Notes under the pieces: generated by a model
What the model was told of the DNA's origin: nothing
Database searches by the model: none
What the model saw: only the letters and a program-made list of their open reading frames with translations
Position numbers and translations under genes: made by a program
Shown here: positions 26,290 through 35,000 of the stretch, piece after piece
Layout of the letters: every line of letters begins with the position of its first letter
How positions within the stretch are numbered: the stretch's first letter is position 1
Assembly (NCBI RefSeq): GCF_900111745.1
Contig: NZ_FOIJ01000013.1
Coordinates: 1 to 64,000 of the forward strand
Origin: Stigmatella erecta
Lineage (GTDB): Bacteria > Myxococcota > Myxococcia > Myxococcales > Myxococcaceae
Reading direction: 5' to 3'
DNA: 64,000 nucleotides

Positions 26290-26640
26290 ATGCCACATCC
26301 CCACACTGACCTGGAGGACCATGGGATGCAGTACCAAAGCGCAGATGGGAAAGAAGCCTCCTGCCCCGCTGTCACCGTTTTACCCACCACGACCCTCCTG
26401 AGTGCCTTGCAGGTGATGGAGCGGCACCACGTCCGTCTGCTCCCCGTGGTGGACGACACGGGGCGGTTGCTGGGGTTGATCAGCGAGGCCCACATCCTGG
26501 CCGCCTGGGGGGAGGACCCCTTGCTGCCGGTGTCGCGGGTGATGGAGCAGTGCGTGGGGGGCGAGGAGCCGAGGGACGTTCAGCTGATCCGGGCGGCGGA
26601 CTTACTGGAAGGACACCTGGAAGAGACCGGGAGCCACTGA
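26290..26640 (+). CDS. Small CBS-domain protein
   Basis: A 116-residue protein holding one recognisable CBS motif (AVTVLPTTTLLSALQVMERHHVRLLPVVDDTGRLLGLISEAHILA). The second motif of the usual Bateman pair is reduced to a short tail (PVSRVMEQCVGG). CBS domains bind adenine nucleotides and sense energy state, and a single copy may work as a dimer. The frame is open from a GTG at 26257, but the ATG at 26290 has a GGGAGG site 6 nt upstream and is preferred. It lies 30 bp before a GIY-YIG gene on the same strand. Confidence 0.82.
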   Translation: MPHPHTDLEDHGMQYQSADGKEASCPAVTVLPTTTLLSALQVMERHHVRLLPVVDDTGRLLGLISEAHILAAWGEDPLLPVSRVMEQCVGGEEPRDVQLIRAADLLEGHLEETGSH

Positions 26641-26670
26641 AGTTTCTCCCGGTACGGTACAGTCCCGCAC

Positions 26671-26946
26671 GTGCAGGACGCTTCTTCGGCTTGGACCGTC
26701 TACATGCTGCGCTGCCGGGACGGAACGTTGTACACCGGCGCCACGAACAACCTGGAGCGCCGGGTGGCCACGCATGGAAAGGGACGGGGGGCGGCGTACA
26801 CGCGGGCCCGGCTGCCCGTGGCGCTCGTGTGGAGCGAGCCCGCCGTGGACCGGAGCGCCGCCCTGCGCCGCGAGGCCGCCCTCAAGCGGCTGACCCGGGC
26901 CGAGAAGCTGCGGCTGGTGCGCGGCCAGGCAAGCGGGGCGTCTTGA
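26671..26946 (+). CDS. GIY-YIG nuclease family protein (UPF0213/YhbQ-like)
   Basis: A 91-residue stand-alone GIY-YIG domain. The core motifs are WTVYMLRCRDG and LYTGATNNLERRVATHG, then ARLPVALVWSEP and the helix ALRREAALKRLTRAEKLRL. Conserved Tyr, Arg and Glu positions are kept. Relatives of the YhbQ type are thought to bind or nick DNA, with little known in vivo. The GTG start is required, since the later ATG cuts the first strand. No ribosome site is obvious. Confidence 0.87.
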   Translation: MQDASSAWTVYMLRCRDGTLYTGATNNLERRVATHGKGRGAAYTRARLPVALVWSEPAVDRSAALRREAALKRLTRAEKLRLVRGQASGAS

Positions 26947-27044
26947 AGTGAGCAATCCCGGGGGACGGACGGTTGCTTCCCGGCCGGCCTCCGGAAGGAA
27001 TTCCCGCGGGGCGTCCCCCGCCTCCTTCTTTCGCGTGAGGCGTC

Positions 27045-27863
27045 ATGGGTTCGGTCATCTGGAAGCGCAACAATGTGACGGTGCTGGGCAAGGGGCCGGA
27101 GACGCTGCTGCTGGCCCACGGGTTCGGCTCGGAGCAGAGCGCCTGGCGCTTCCAGGCCGAGGCGTTCCAGGACCGGTACCGCGTCGTCCTCTTCGACCAC
27201 GTGGGCTGCGGCAAGTCCGACTTCAACGCCTACTCCGCGCACCGCTACCGCAGCCTGCACCGCTACGCGGAGGACATGCTGGAGCTGTGCGACGAGCTGG
27301 GGCTGGCCGACTGCACCCTGGTGGGCCATTCGCTAAGCGGCATGGTGGGGGTGCTGGCGTCGGCGATGGACCCCACGCGCTTCCGGCGGCTCGTGTTCGT
27401 GAAGGCCTCGCCGCGCTACCTGAATGATCCGGCCCAGGACTATGTCGGGGGCTTCGAGCAGGCGCAGATCGACGCGCTGTACGAGTCCATGTCCGCGTGC
27501 TTCGTCTCGTGGGCGAGCGGCTTCGGCAAGGCGGCCGTGGGCAACCCGGAGCGGCCCGAGCTGGCGCAGGAGTTCATCCGGTCCCTGAGCGGCATGCGGC
27601 CGGACATCGCCCGGTCCATCGCGCGCATCATCTTCCAGTCGGATCACCGGCAGGAGCTGGCGCGCGTGCGGCCCCCCACGCTCATCCTCCAGGCGGGGGA
27701 GGACTTCGCGGTGCCGGACTCCGTGGCCCACTTCATGGCGCGCACCATCCCCCAGGCGACGCTCGTCCCCATCCCGGCGCGGGGGCACCTGCCCCACCTG
27801 AGCGCGCCCCTGGCGGTGACGCAGGCCGTGGACGCGTTCCTCACCTCGCCGCTGCTCTCCTGA
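27045..27863 (+). CDS. RsbQ/KAI2-like alpha/beta hydrolase
   Basis: A 272-residue hydrolase close in sequence to RsbQ and plant KAI2/D14 receptors: VLGKGPETLLLAHGFGSEQSAWR, VLFDHVGCGKSDFNAYS, the nucleophile elbow LVGHSLSGMVGVLAS, the acid in LILQAGEDFAVP and the His in PARGHLPHLSAPL. RsbQ in Bacillus helps switch on the general stress response with a PAS-domain phosphatase, and other members hydrolyse small lactone-like molecules. No RsbP-like partner is next to it. It overlaps the convergent zinc-ribbon membrane gene by 23 bp at the 3' end. Confidence 0.88.
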   Translation: MGSVIWKRNNVTVLGKGPETLLLAHGFGSEQSAWRFQAEAFQDRYRVVLFDHVGCGKSDFNAYSAHRYRSLHRYAEDMLELCDELGLADCTLVGHSLSGMVGVLASAMDPTRFRRLVFVKASPRYLNDPAQDYVGGFEQAQIDALYESMSACFVSWASGFGKAAVGNPERPELAQEFIRSLSGMRPDIARSIARIIFQSDHRQELARVRPPTLILQAGEDFAVPDSVAHFMARTIPQATLVPIPARGHLPHLSAPLAVTQAVDAFLTSPLLS

Positions 27864-28893
27864 AGCCGCGCGCCACCGCCACATCGATGATGAGCGCGCC
27901 CGCAAGGAAGAGCCACGGGCCCGGGCGGGAGACGAGCCCGAGCACGGCCCACAGGGTGATGCCTCCCGCCAGCGCGGGCAGCAGCCACGGGGAGCGGCTG
28001 AACTGGGACGGCCGCGTGCGGGTGAGCACCACGAGCGCCCCGAGCGATAGCACCACCAGGGCCGAGAACGGCCGGGCGCGCCCCGAGGTGGCATAGGGCG
28101 GCATGTAGTTCACCATCGAGTCGTAGCGGAACTCGTAGTGGTCCACGTAGTTGCGCGTGAAGCCATCCATCTGCATCTCGCGCACGTGGTAGGGCTGGAA
28201 GCCGCCCAGGAAGCCGCCGCCGCTGTAGCCCCACGTCAGCAGCCACATCGAGGTGACGCACACCAGCGCGCCCACCAGCACCCAGCGGCCGAGGCGCTGC
28301 TGCTCCGGGGTGCCCGGGCTGGCCACGAGCGGGCGCAGGGCGTGCCGCTGGTCATAGCCGAGCACGAGCGCGGCCAGCAGCCACAGCAGCGGGATGAAGC
28401 CCAGCGACAGCACCATGAACGCCTGCACGAACGTGAGCAGCGTGAAGAGGGGCAGGAAGTGCGGGTGCTCGGCCACCTGGGCCGCGCGCACCAGCGGGGG
28501 GGGGAGGACGCGGCCCGCGGCCCGCAGCTCGCGCGCGCCGATGAGCACGCTGCCCGCGAGCATCAGCACCGACCAGACCCAGCCGATGCCGGAGAAGAAG
28601 GGCAGCAGGGACAGGAGGATGGCGAGCGCCACCAGCCCCGCGCCCAGCAGCGCCAGCGAGCGTCCCGGCAGCCGCCCCCGCAGGCGCGGATCCTCCAGGA
28701 CATTCTGCACCGCCTGGGCGGTGTGCTCCGCGGCCCGCCGGGTGGCGTCCGCCGCGGAGGCCGCGGCCCGGCTCACCTCGGGGGGAAGCCGGGGGCCGTC
28801 CGGGGAGGCCTCGGGGGCGGTGGCCTGGCCACAGTGGGCGCAGAACCGGCCTGGGGGTGTGGGGAGCGATTGCCCGCAGTGCGCGCAGAACAT
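27841..28893 (-). CDS. Zinc-ribbon multi-span membrane protein
   Basis: A 350-residue membrane protein. The N-terminus has two zinc-binding knuckles, MFCAHCGQ and RFCAHCGQ (CxxC twice), forming a zinc ribbon. A linker leads to about seven hydrophobic helices (from about residue 78), with a soluble loop near 235-275 rich in Tyr and Asp. No transporter or enzyme motif. Many myxobacterial genomes carry such zinc-ribbon membrane proteins of unknown role. It overlaps the convergent RsbQ-like gene by 23 bp. The ATG has a GGTGGGG site. Confidence 0.75.
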   Translation of the reverse strand: MFCAHCGQSLPTPPGRFCAHCGQATAPEASPDGPRLPPEVSRAAASAADATRRAAEHTAQAVQNVLEDPRLRGRLPGRSLALLGAGLVALAILLSLLPFFSGIGWVWSVLMLAGSVLIGARELRAAGRVLPPPLVRAAQVAEHPHFLPLFTLLTFVQAFMVLSLGFIPLLWLLAALVLGYDQRHALRPLVASPGTPEQQRLGRWVLVGALVCVTSMWLLTWGYSGGGFLGGFQPYHVREMQMDGFTRNYVDHYEFRYDSMVNYMPPYATSGRARPFSALVVLSLGALVVLTRTRPSQFSRSPWLLPALAGGITLWAVLGLVSRPGPWLFLAGALIIDVAVARGFRRAAAR

Positions 28894-28966
28894 GGCCCCA
28901 CCTTAGCCCACCCCGGTGCCGCCTGCGCCGAATCCCGGGAACGGCCGCCTGGGGCGCGGCCCGGCG

Positions 28967-29060
28967 TCAGGGCTTGGCGGCCTGGCGCACGAGGTTCAGC
29001 ACGAGCGCAGCCTGCCCCCAGGCTTCCAGGGCGCGGGAGCGCTCGCCGTCCGGCCGGGCC
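28967..29060 (-). pseudogene. Possible C-terminal gene remnant
   Basis: On the minus strand a frame ends DGERSRALEAW... LVRQAAKP and a TGA at 28967. Nearly every third base in the last 27 codons is G or C, like real genes here. Upstream the frame loses that pattern, has no start codon and runs into the divergent gene at 29173. I read it as the tail of a deleted gene. A 10-bp inverted repeat (GGCTTCCAGG at 29021-29030, CCTGGAAGCC at 29064-29073) lies inside or beside it. Confidence 0.25.
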
Positions 29061-29172
29061 GCACCTGGAAGCCCGGGGGAGAGGACGGGCCCGCCGAGGC
29101 AGGCGTGCGCGCCACTGGACGGTTGCGGCCGGGGCCGGTGGCCTCGCCGCGCTGGCGCGGTAGGGTGGGTCC

Positions 29173-30144
29173 ATGGCCGAGTCCCCCGCCCCCCTTCCCG
29201 CAGCCCTGGAGCCCTCGGATCCGCTGTCGGTCCTCAACGGCGCGTTCCGGGAGGCGTATGCCGCGCGCCGGGAGGAGCTCCTCGCGGGGCTGGGCCCCGT
29301 GATGGCCCAGATCGACGATGTGCTGATCCTCCGGAAAGGCGGCCAGCGCTTCGAGGGCCCCGCGCGCACCCGGCGCTACCACGCGTTCAAGTCCATCACG
29401 CACGTGCCCCTGGCGCTCCACATGCTGCTCGCGGAGCGGCGGGGCGCGCCCGGCGAGGCCCTGCGGGAGCGGCTCCAGGGGATTCAGCGGCTCATCACCG
29501 CCGCGGTGGAGAGCCTCGGCCACCGGGGCTTCACGCCCGGGGAGGCCGCGCGCCAGCGCCGGATCCTCGATGCGGCCCAGGGCCTCCTCGCGCAGGCGCT
29601 GGCCCCGGGCGGCGTCACCCCCGAGGCGCTCACCGCCTACGCGCGCGCGCAGGCCTCCGACTTGCTCCTCAACGCGGAGGACGCGGCGAGGGATCAGCTC
29701 GAGACGATGCACGCCACCGTCGAGGCCTGGAAGCGGCAGATGACGCCGGAGGAGCGGCAGCAGCTGCGCGTGGTGGTGGCCACCTCGCACATGGCCCGCC
29801 CGGGCAACGTGGCCGTGCAGTACTTCTCCGTCACCCTGGGCGAGACGTGGGAGGGCCGCTTCGACCAGGAGGACCTGCATCCCGGCAAGCGCGTCCTGTC
29901 CTCGGAGACGTCCTTCGACGAGGCGGCGGCCTTCTCGCTGCTGGCCACCCACGTGCTCGATGCGCGCGTGGGCAGGCGCTTCTTCGGCGAGGAGGACCGG
30001 CTGGCGCGCGATGTGCTCGCGGATGCGGCCGAGCGGCTGCTGGCCCAGATGTTTCACCGGGACCCCGAGCCCCCCGCGAACCCGGACAGCGCGCCCGGGG
30101 CGCCGCCCCGGTCCTCATCCTCCAGCAGGGCGGGCCAGCCGTAG
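29173..30144 (+). CDS. Hypothetical all-alpha protein
   Basis: A 323-residue soluble protein that I do not recognise. It is rich in Ala, Leu, Arg and Glu, and predicted largely helical. Possible landmarks are MAQIDDVLILRKGGQRFEGPART, RYHAFKSITHVPLALHMLL and VVVATSHMARPGNVAVQYFSVTLGE. The middle His and Arg residues could be catalytic or structural. The C-terminal 25 residues are low-complexity (Pro, Ser, Ala). It overlaps the convergent cysQ by 91 bp, so this tail is also cysQ coding sequence and may be an extension by loss of an earlier stop. Confidence 0.7.
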   Translation: MAESPAPLPAALEPSDPLSVLNGAFREAYAARREELLAGLGPVMAQIDDVLILRKGGQRFEGPARTRRYHAFKSITHVPLALHMLLAERRGAPGEALRERLQGIQRLITAAVESLGHRGFTPGEAARQRRILDAAQGLLAQALAPGGVTPEALTAYARAQASDLLLNAEDAARDQLETMHATVEAWKRQMTPEERQQLRVVVATSHMARPGNVAVQYFSVTLGETWEGRFDQEDLHPGKRVLSSETSFDEAAAFSLLATHVLDARVGRRFFGEEDRLARDVLADAAERLLAQMFHRDPEPPANPDSAPGAPPRSSSSSRAGQP

Positions 30145-30914
30145 CCAGGGTCCCCGAAGGCCAGGAACGGGGGGTTGAGGATCTGCGGCTTGTTGTAGAC
30201 GAGCCGCTGGCCGGCGAGGTCCGTCACCTGGCCCCCGGCGGCCTCCAGGACGGCCTGCGCCGCGGCGGTGTCCCACTCGCTGGTGGGCAGGAAGCGCGGG
30301 TAGAAGTCCGCCTGGCCCTCGGCGATGAGGCAGAACTTGAGCGAGCTGCCCAGGGTGGCCGTGCGCGGCGTGCCGAGCCGGCGCAGCAGCGCCTCCACCC
30401 GGGGGCCCGCGTGGTCCTTGCTCGCCACGACGGTGAGCTGCCCGGGCACGGCGGGGCGGGTGCGCAGGGCCACGGGGGCCTGGCCGGGCACGGCCTTGAA
30501 GGCGCCGCCCGCCGCGCTGCCCCAGTACGTCACCCCGGTGACGGGCACGTGCACCACGCCCAGCACGGGCCGGGTGCCGGAGATGAGGGCGATGTTGACG
30601 GTGAACTCGCCGCTGCCCTTGATGAACTCCTTCGTCCCATCCAGCGGATCCACCAGCCAGAAGGTGCTCCAGGCGTGACGCCCGGCCGCCTCCTCCGCGC
30701 TGGACTCCTCCGAGAGGATGGGCAGGTGGGGGGTGAGCCGCCGCAGCGCCCCCACGATGTGGGTGTGCGCCGCCCGGTCCGCCGCCGTTAGGGGCGAGTC
30801 ATCCGCCTTCCGCTCGAAGGCGACCGTGCCCCCATGAAACGCCAGGGTGGCGCGGCCCGCCTCCTCGGCCACGCCGCACACCGCCGCCACCCTTGCCTCA
30901 TCGAGTTCGAGCAT
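30054..30914 (-). CDS. cysQ: 3'(2'),5'-bisphosphate nucleotidase CysQ
   Basis: An Mg2+-dependent inositol-monophosphatase-family enzyme that removes PAP produced in sulfur assimilation and sulfation. Motifs: ERKADDSPLTAADRAAH, the Glu pair in LSEESS, WLVDPLDGTKEFIKGSGEF (metal Asp residues) and SEWDTAAAQAVLEAAGG. The ATG at 30914 (MLELDEARV) is preferred over the upstream 30941 start because AAGGACAGG immediately precedes it. It diverges from the hybrid kinase (70 bp apart) and overlaps the 3' end of the hypothetical gene at 29173. Confidence 0.93.
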   Translation of the reverse strand: MLELDEARVAAVCGVAEEAGRATLAFHGGTVAFERKADDSPLTAADRAAHTHIVGALRRLTPHLPILSEESSAEEAAGRHAWSTFWLVDPLDGTKEFIKGSGEFTVNIALISGTRPVLGVVHVPVTGVTYWGSAAGGAFKAVPGQAPVALRTRPAVPGQLTVVASKDHAGPRVEALLRRLGTPRTATLGSSLKFCLIAEGQADFYPRFLPTSEWDTAAAQAVLEAAGGQVTDLAGQRLVYNKPQILNPPFLAFGDPGYGWPALLEDEDRGGAPGALSGFAGGSGSR

Positions 30915-30984
30915 CCTGTCCTTCCGCCCGGGTGGCGGCACCCTCGTTGATCACCCGGAAACATGTATATTTGAATTATCCATC

Positions 30985-33099
30985 ATGGGCAGCATCGCGC
31001 AGTTGTCGGAGTCATCGAGGGAAGGGGCGCTGGCGGAGAAGTTCCTGGCCGCCGAGCGCGGCGTGGTGCTGCTCCGGCTGTTGATCATCGTGGTGGGGGC
31101 CGTCACCTACCCGTGGGTGGAGGGCATCACCGGACAGGGGGCCTGGTTCGCCTACGGGGTGCTGGGCCTGGCGATGGCCTACGCGCTCTTCCTCTATTGG
31201 TGGGAGCCCTACCGGCGGTACCAGGCGGCGTTGCTGGCCACGGTGACGTCCGCCATTGATCTGGGCTTCGTGATGGCGTGGCAGGTCGCCACCGGGGGCG
31301 TCCACACCCCGTACTTCCCCATCATCTGCCTGACGGTCATCGTCATCGGCGTCCGGTACACGCCCCGGGCGACGGTGCTCTCCACGCTGCTCATCGGCGG
31401 CTGCTACGTGTTCATGCTGGCCCTGATGGGGCAGCTCGGGGCGTACCCCGGGCTGGTGCTGCTCAACCTCGGGCTCATCTTGATGGCGGGGCTGCTGGGG
31501 CTGATCTGCTCCCGGATGGTGCTCGAGCAGCTGGTGGCCCGCATCGAGCTGCAGAAGCGCCTCCAGATGGAGGAGCAGCTCAAGGGCAGCGAGGCGGCCC
31601 TGGCCGAGGCCCAGGCCATTGCCCACATGGGCAGCTGGAACTGGGAGCTCTCCTCGGACCTGCACACGTGGTCCGCCGAGCTGTACCGCATCCTGGGCCG
31701 GGCCCCCGGCGAGGCGAGCCACGAGGCCCTGCTCAAGAGCATGCACCCGGAGGAGCGGATGCCCTTCGAGCAGGAGCTGAACCGGGTGCTCGCGGGGCGG
31801 CCCTCGCTGCACGGGGAGTACCGGCTGCTGCAGGCCACGGGCGAGGTGCGGTGGATCCACATCTGGGGCCGGGTGGTGCGCGACGGCTCGGGCCGGCCGG
31901 TGCGGCTGAGCGGCACGGCGCAGGACATCACCGAGCGCAAGACCCTGGAGATGCGGCTGGCGGTCGCCGACCGGATGGCCGCCCTGGGGACGCTGGCGGG
32001 GGGCGTGGCCCATGAAATCAACAACCCGCTGACGTTCATCACCAACAACCTGCTCTACCTGGAGGCGAACCTGGGGACGCAGGCCGCCGCGCAGCTGCCG
32101 CACCACGAGGAGCTGCGCAAGGCGCTGGCCGACGCGCGCGAGGGCGCCAACCGCGTGCGCACCATCGTGAAGGACCTGCGGACGTTCTCCCGCGTGGAGG
32201 ATGCCCGGCGCGTGCCGGTGGACGTGCACCAGGGGCTGGACTTCGCCATCAACATGGCGGCCCCGGAGCTGCGCCCCCGGGCCCGGCTGGTGCGCGACTA
32301 CGGCCCGGTGCCCCCGGTGCTGGGCGACGAGACGCGCCTGGGGCAGGTGTTCCTGAACCTCCTGGTGAACGCCGCGCAGGCCATCCCCGAGGGGAACCCC
32401 GAGGCCCACGCCGTCACGGTGCGCACGCGCGTGGACGCCTCCGGCCAGGTGGAGGTGGAGATCCGCGACACCGGCTCGGGCATGAAGCCGGAGGTGCTCG
32501 CGCGCATCTTCGAGCCGTTCTTCACCACCAAGCCCGTGGGGGTGGGCACGGGGCTGGGCCTGTCCATCTGCCACGGCATCATCGTGGCGCTGGGCGGGCG
32601 GATTTCCGCCTGGAGCGAGGTGGGCCAGGGCACGGCGTTCACCGTGACGCTGCCGGCCACCGAGGCGCCGCGGGCCATGCCCGAGGAGAAGGCCCCGGTC
32701 CCCTCCCGCGGGGCGCGGGCGCGCGTGCTGCTCATCGATGACGAGCCGCTGGTGGCCTCGTCCATCCGGCGGACGCTCAAGGACAGCTACGACATCACCA
32801 TGCTGCTGGGCCTGGAGGCCCTGCAGCGGCTGCTGGGCGGCGAGACGTTCGACGCCATCGTGTGTGACCTGGCCATGCCGGACATCACCGGCATGGAGCT
32901 GCACGACCGGCTCCGGGAGCACCGCCCGGACATGGCCGCGCGGATGATCTTCCTCACCGGCGGGGCCTTCACGCCCCGGGCCCAGGCGTTCATCGGCCAG
33001 GCCCGGTACTGGCTGGAGAAGCCCGTGGAGATGCCCGCGCTGCGCGCCCTGCTGCAGGACGTCATCGAGGAGACCCGGCCGCCGCCGGACGCGTCCTGA
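30985..33099 (+). CDS. Membrane hybrid histidine kinase (PAS-HK-REC)
   Basis: A 704-residue sensor. The N-terminus has about six hydrophobic helices (residues 25-190) forming a membrane sensor of 7TM type. A PAS domain with PAC tail follows (about 215-325; AIAHMGSWNWELSSDLHTWS), then a HisKA region with phospho-acceptor His343 (LAGGVAHEINNPLTF). The ATPase domain keeps the N box (VFLNLLVNAAQA), RDTGSGM and GTGLGLS. The C-terminal receiver (about 580-700) has the phosphorylatable Asp628 (IVCDLAMPD) and Lys (LEKPVE). An intact hybrid kinase, probably acting through a phosphorelay; the target is unknown. The upstream extension of the frame to 30847 is antisense to cysQ and was dropped. Confidence 0.9.
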   Translation: MGSIAQLSESSREGALAEKFLAAERGVVLLRLLIIVVGAVTYPWVEGITGQGAWFAYGVLGLAMAYALFLYWWEPYRRYQAALLATVTSAIDLGFVMAWQVATGGVHTPYFPIICLTVIVIGVRYTPRATVLSTLLIGGCYVFMLALMGQLGAYPGLVLLNLGLILMAGLLGLICSRMVLEQLVARIELQKRLQMEEQLKGSEAALAEAQAIAHMGSWNWELSSDLHTWSAELYRILGRAPGEASHEALLKSMHPEERMPFEQELNRVLAGRPSLHGEYRLLQATGEVRWIHIWGRVVRDGSGRPVRLSGTAQDITERKTLEMRLAVADRMAALGTLAGGVAHEINNPLTFITNNLLYLEANLGTQAAAQLPHHEELRKALADAREGANRVRTIVKDLRTFSRVEDARRVPVDVHQGLDFAINMAAPELRPRARLVRDYGPVPPVLGDETRLGQVFLNLLVNAAQAIPEGNPEAHAVTVRTRVDASGQVEVEIRDTGSGMKPEVLARIFEPFFTTKPVGVGTGLGLSICHGIIVALGGRISAWSEVGQGTAFTVTLPATEAPRAMPEEKAPVPSRGARARVLLIDDEPLVASSIRRTLKDSYDITMLLGLEALQRLLGGETFDAIVCDLAMPDITGMELHDRLREHRPDMAARMIFLTGGAFTPRAQAFIGQARYWLEKPVEMPALRALLQDVIEETRPPPDAS

Positions 33100-33100
33100 C

Positions 33101-33403
33101 TCAGGCGGGGGTGGGCGAGGGGGCCGCCGGGGGCTGGGGGCGCTGCTTCCGGGCCCGGGCGCGGACCCAGAGAATGCCGAGCACCAGGAACACCGCCGCG
33201 CCGATGCCCGAGCCGATGAGCTGGGCCCGGATGAGGTCCGCGGTGACGTCGCGCACCACCTGGGGCAGGTTGCACACCGTCTGGGCGGCCAGCGGCGTCT
33301 CGTTGTACCAGGCCATGAAGTGCGGGGCCGCGTAGGTGGCGGCCTGGTTGCCCAGGAAGGCCCCCGCCAGGATGAAGGTCAGCAGGGTCTTGAGCACGGC
33401 CAT
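33101..33403 (-). CDS. Small two-span membrane protein
   Basis: A 100-residue protein with two hydrophobic helices, MAVLKTLLTFILAGAFLGN near the start and LIGSGIGAAVFLVLGILWV near residue 65, then a basic, Pro-rich cytoplasmic tail. I do not recognise a family. The start at 33403 is chosen for its GAGG ribosome site; the frame extends upstream only over non-membrane residues. Convergent with the hybrid kinase, with its stop 1 bp beyond the kinase's. Confidence 0.62.
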   Translation of the reverse strand: MAVLKTLLTFILAGAFLGNQAATYAAPHFMAWYNETPLAAQTVCNLPQVVRDVTADLIRAQLIGSGIGAAVFLVLGILWVRARARKQRPQPPAAPSPTPA

Positions 33404-33501
33404 CGCGGGGCACCTCGGCAGGGGGGGCGGGAAGCGGTGGCCGTCATTTATATGCGCGGGGGGCCGCCGCAAAGCCCGGACCGTGTTATCTCTCGTCCAT
33501 C

Positions 33502-33783
33502 GTGCCGCTCCTGCCGCTCGCCGCCCTGTTCGCGCTCGTGACGCTCGTCTGCGCCGCCTTCCTGCTGCTCCACGCGTTCCGCCGCAGCGTGGGCACCGGG
33601 ATGATGGTGCTGCTCATCCCCTTCTACGTGCTGTTCTACGCCTTCAGCCAGTTCGAGCACCCGCGCAAGAGCCTCATCCTGGCGGGGTTCTTCGGCTGCT
33701 CGCTGCTGGCGGCCGTGTGCCTGGGCCTGGGGGCGCACGCGCTCTCGGAGAGCCTGTCCAGCCTGCCTCCTCCCGGGTACTGA
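33502..33783 (+). CDS. Small multi-span membrane protein
   Basis: A 93-residue, very hydrophobic protein with three helices (LPLAALFALVTLVCAAFLL, GTGMMVLLIPFYVLFYAF, LILAGFFGCSLLAAVCLGL). No known family. GTG start without a clear ribosome site, perhaps leaderless. It lies 7 bp before the B-box-like gene and probably forms an operon with it. Confidence 0.6.
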   Translation: MPLLPLAALFALVTLVCAAFLLLHAFRRSVGTGMMVLLIPFYVLFYAFSQFEHPRKSLILAGFFGCSLLAAVCLGLGAHALSESLSSLPPPGY

Positions 33784-33790
33784 ACCCGCC

Positions 33791-34234
33791 GTGAGCCTGG
33801 AGCCCGCGGGCGCGCAGTGCGCGAAGCATCCCGGGGTGGCCGCGGTGGCCCCGTGTGCCCGGTGCGGCACCTTCCTGTGTGGCGAGTGCACGGAGCTGGT
33901 GGGGGAGGCGGCCTACTGTGAGGCGTGCGTGCTCTGGCTGCGCCAGCACGGCGCGCCCTCGCGCGGGGTGCAGGCGGTGCTCGCGCTGAACGTGCTGGCC
34001 ATCGTCTGCTTTCCCATGTGCGGCTTCTCGGTGCCCGTCCTCAACTTCGCCGCCGCGGCGGCCGGGCTGTGGTGGCCCGCGCGCGAGCTGCGGCGCATCC
34101 AGCGCGGCGAGGGGCCCCTGCGTGGCGTGCGCCAGGCCCAGGTGGCCCGGGGGCTGGGCGGGGTGAACCTGCTGCTCCTGGGGCTGTGGGCGGCGGCGCT
34201 GCTCTACGCCTGGAGCCGGGGCGCCATCTATTGA
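33791..34234 (+). CDS. B-box-like zinc-finger membrane protein
   Basis: A 147-residue protein. The N-terminal module CAKHPGVAAVAPCARC followed by CGECTEL and CEAC resembles the B-box-type zinc fingers of small bacterial membrane proteins. Two membrane helices follow (AVLALNVLAIVCFPMCGF with FSVPVLNFAAAAAGLWW, then GLGGVNLLLLGLWAAALLYAW). Likely a small membrane sensor or scaffold. GTG start 7 bp after the preceding gene, same strand. Confidence 0.7.
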   Translation: MSLEPAGAQCAKHPGVAAVAPCARCGTFLCGECTELVGEAAYCEACVLWLRQHGAPSRGVQAVLALNVLAIVCFPMCGFSVPVLNFAAAAAGLWWPARELRRIQRGEGPLRGVRQAQVARGLGGVNLLLLGLWAAALLYAWSRGAIY

Positions 34235-34246
34235 GGTGAGGGAGGC

Positions 34247-34939
34247 TCAGACGCCCCGCGCTTCCGGGTCCCACATGTACTTGTGGAGCTGGAGCTGGAA
34301 GCGCACCGGCAGCCGGTCGTCGATGACCCACTCGGCGAGCTCGCGCGGGTGGAGCTTGCTGAACACGGTGGAGAACAGCATCCCGAAGGGCTTGGTGGCG
34401 AGCGCGTGCTCGGCGATGAGCGCCTTGCTCCACTCATAGTCCTCGCGGCTGCCGATGACGAACTTCAGCTCGTCGCGCGCGTTCATCGACTGGAAGTTGC
34501 GCAAGTCGTTGCGGTCGCTCTCGCCCGAGGACGGCGTCTTGATGTCGACGATCTTGTGCACCTCCGGGGGCACGAGCCGCACGTCGATGGCGCCGCTCGT
34601 CTCCAGGAGCACCTTGAGCCCCTCGGCGAGCAGCGCCTCCATGAGCGGATACACGCCCGGCTGGAGCAGGGGCTCGCCGCCGGTGATTTCCACCATGGGC
34701 GTGCGCATCGCCTTCACCTCCTGGACGACCTGCGCGTTCGTCATCCGCGTGCCGCCGCGGAAGGCGAACGTGCTGTCGCAGTAGGTGCAGCGCAGGTGGC
34801 AACCCGTGAGGCGCACGAAGGCGCACAGCAGGCCCGCGTGCGAGGACTCTCCCTGCACAGAGAGGTAGAGCTCCTTCACCATCACCGAGTCGATGGCCGG
34901 GCTGCGGTGGGGCTCGATGCGAGGGCGTAGGGCGAGCAT
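34247..34939 (-). CDS. queE: 7-carboxy-7-deazaguanine synthase (QueE)
   Basis: A radical SAM enzyme of the queuosine/7-deazapurine pathway, converting carboxytetrahydropterin to 7-carboxy-7-deazaguanine. The CxxxCxxC cluster motif is at Cys47, Cys51 and Cys54 (TGCHLRCTYCDS). The flanking YLSVQGESSHAGLL and EITGGEPLLQPG are family hallmarks. 230 residues is normal. The ATG at 34939 is preferred over the longer open frame, which is antisense-like. No other queuosine genes (queC, queD, folE) are in the window. It neighbours nudC on the same strand, 60 bp away. Confidence 0.92.
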   Translation of the reverse strand: MLALRPRIEPHRSPAIDSVMVKELYLSVQGESSHAGLLCAFVRLTGCHLRCTYCDSTFAFRGGTRMTNAQVVQEVKAMRTPMVEITGGEPLLQPGVYPLMEALLAEGLKVLLETSGAIDVRLVPPEVHKIVDIKTPSSGESDRNDLRNFQSMNARDELKFVIGSREDYEWSKALIAEHALATKPFGMLFSTVFSKLHPRELAEWVIDDRLPVRFQLQLHKYMWDPEARGV

Positions 34940-35000
34940 GGCGGTCGAACGGGGCGCTTTAGCTACCTGGACCGGAACGTGCAAGCATGCAGCGCCCCGT

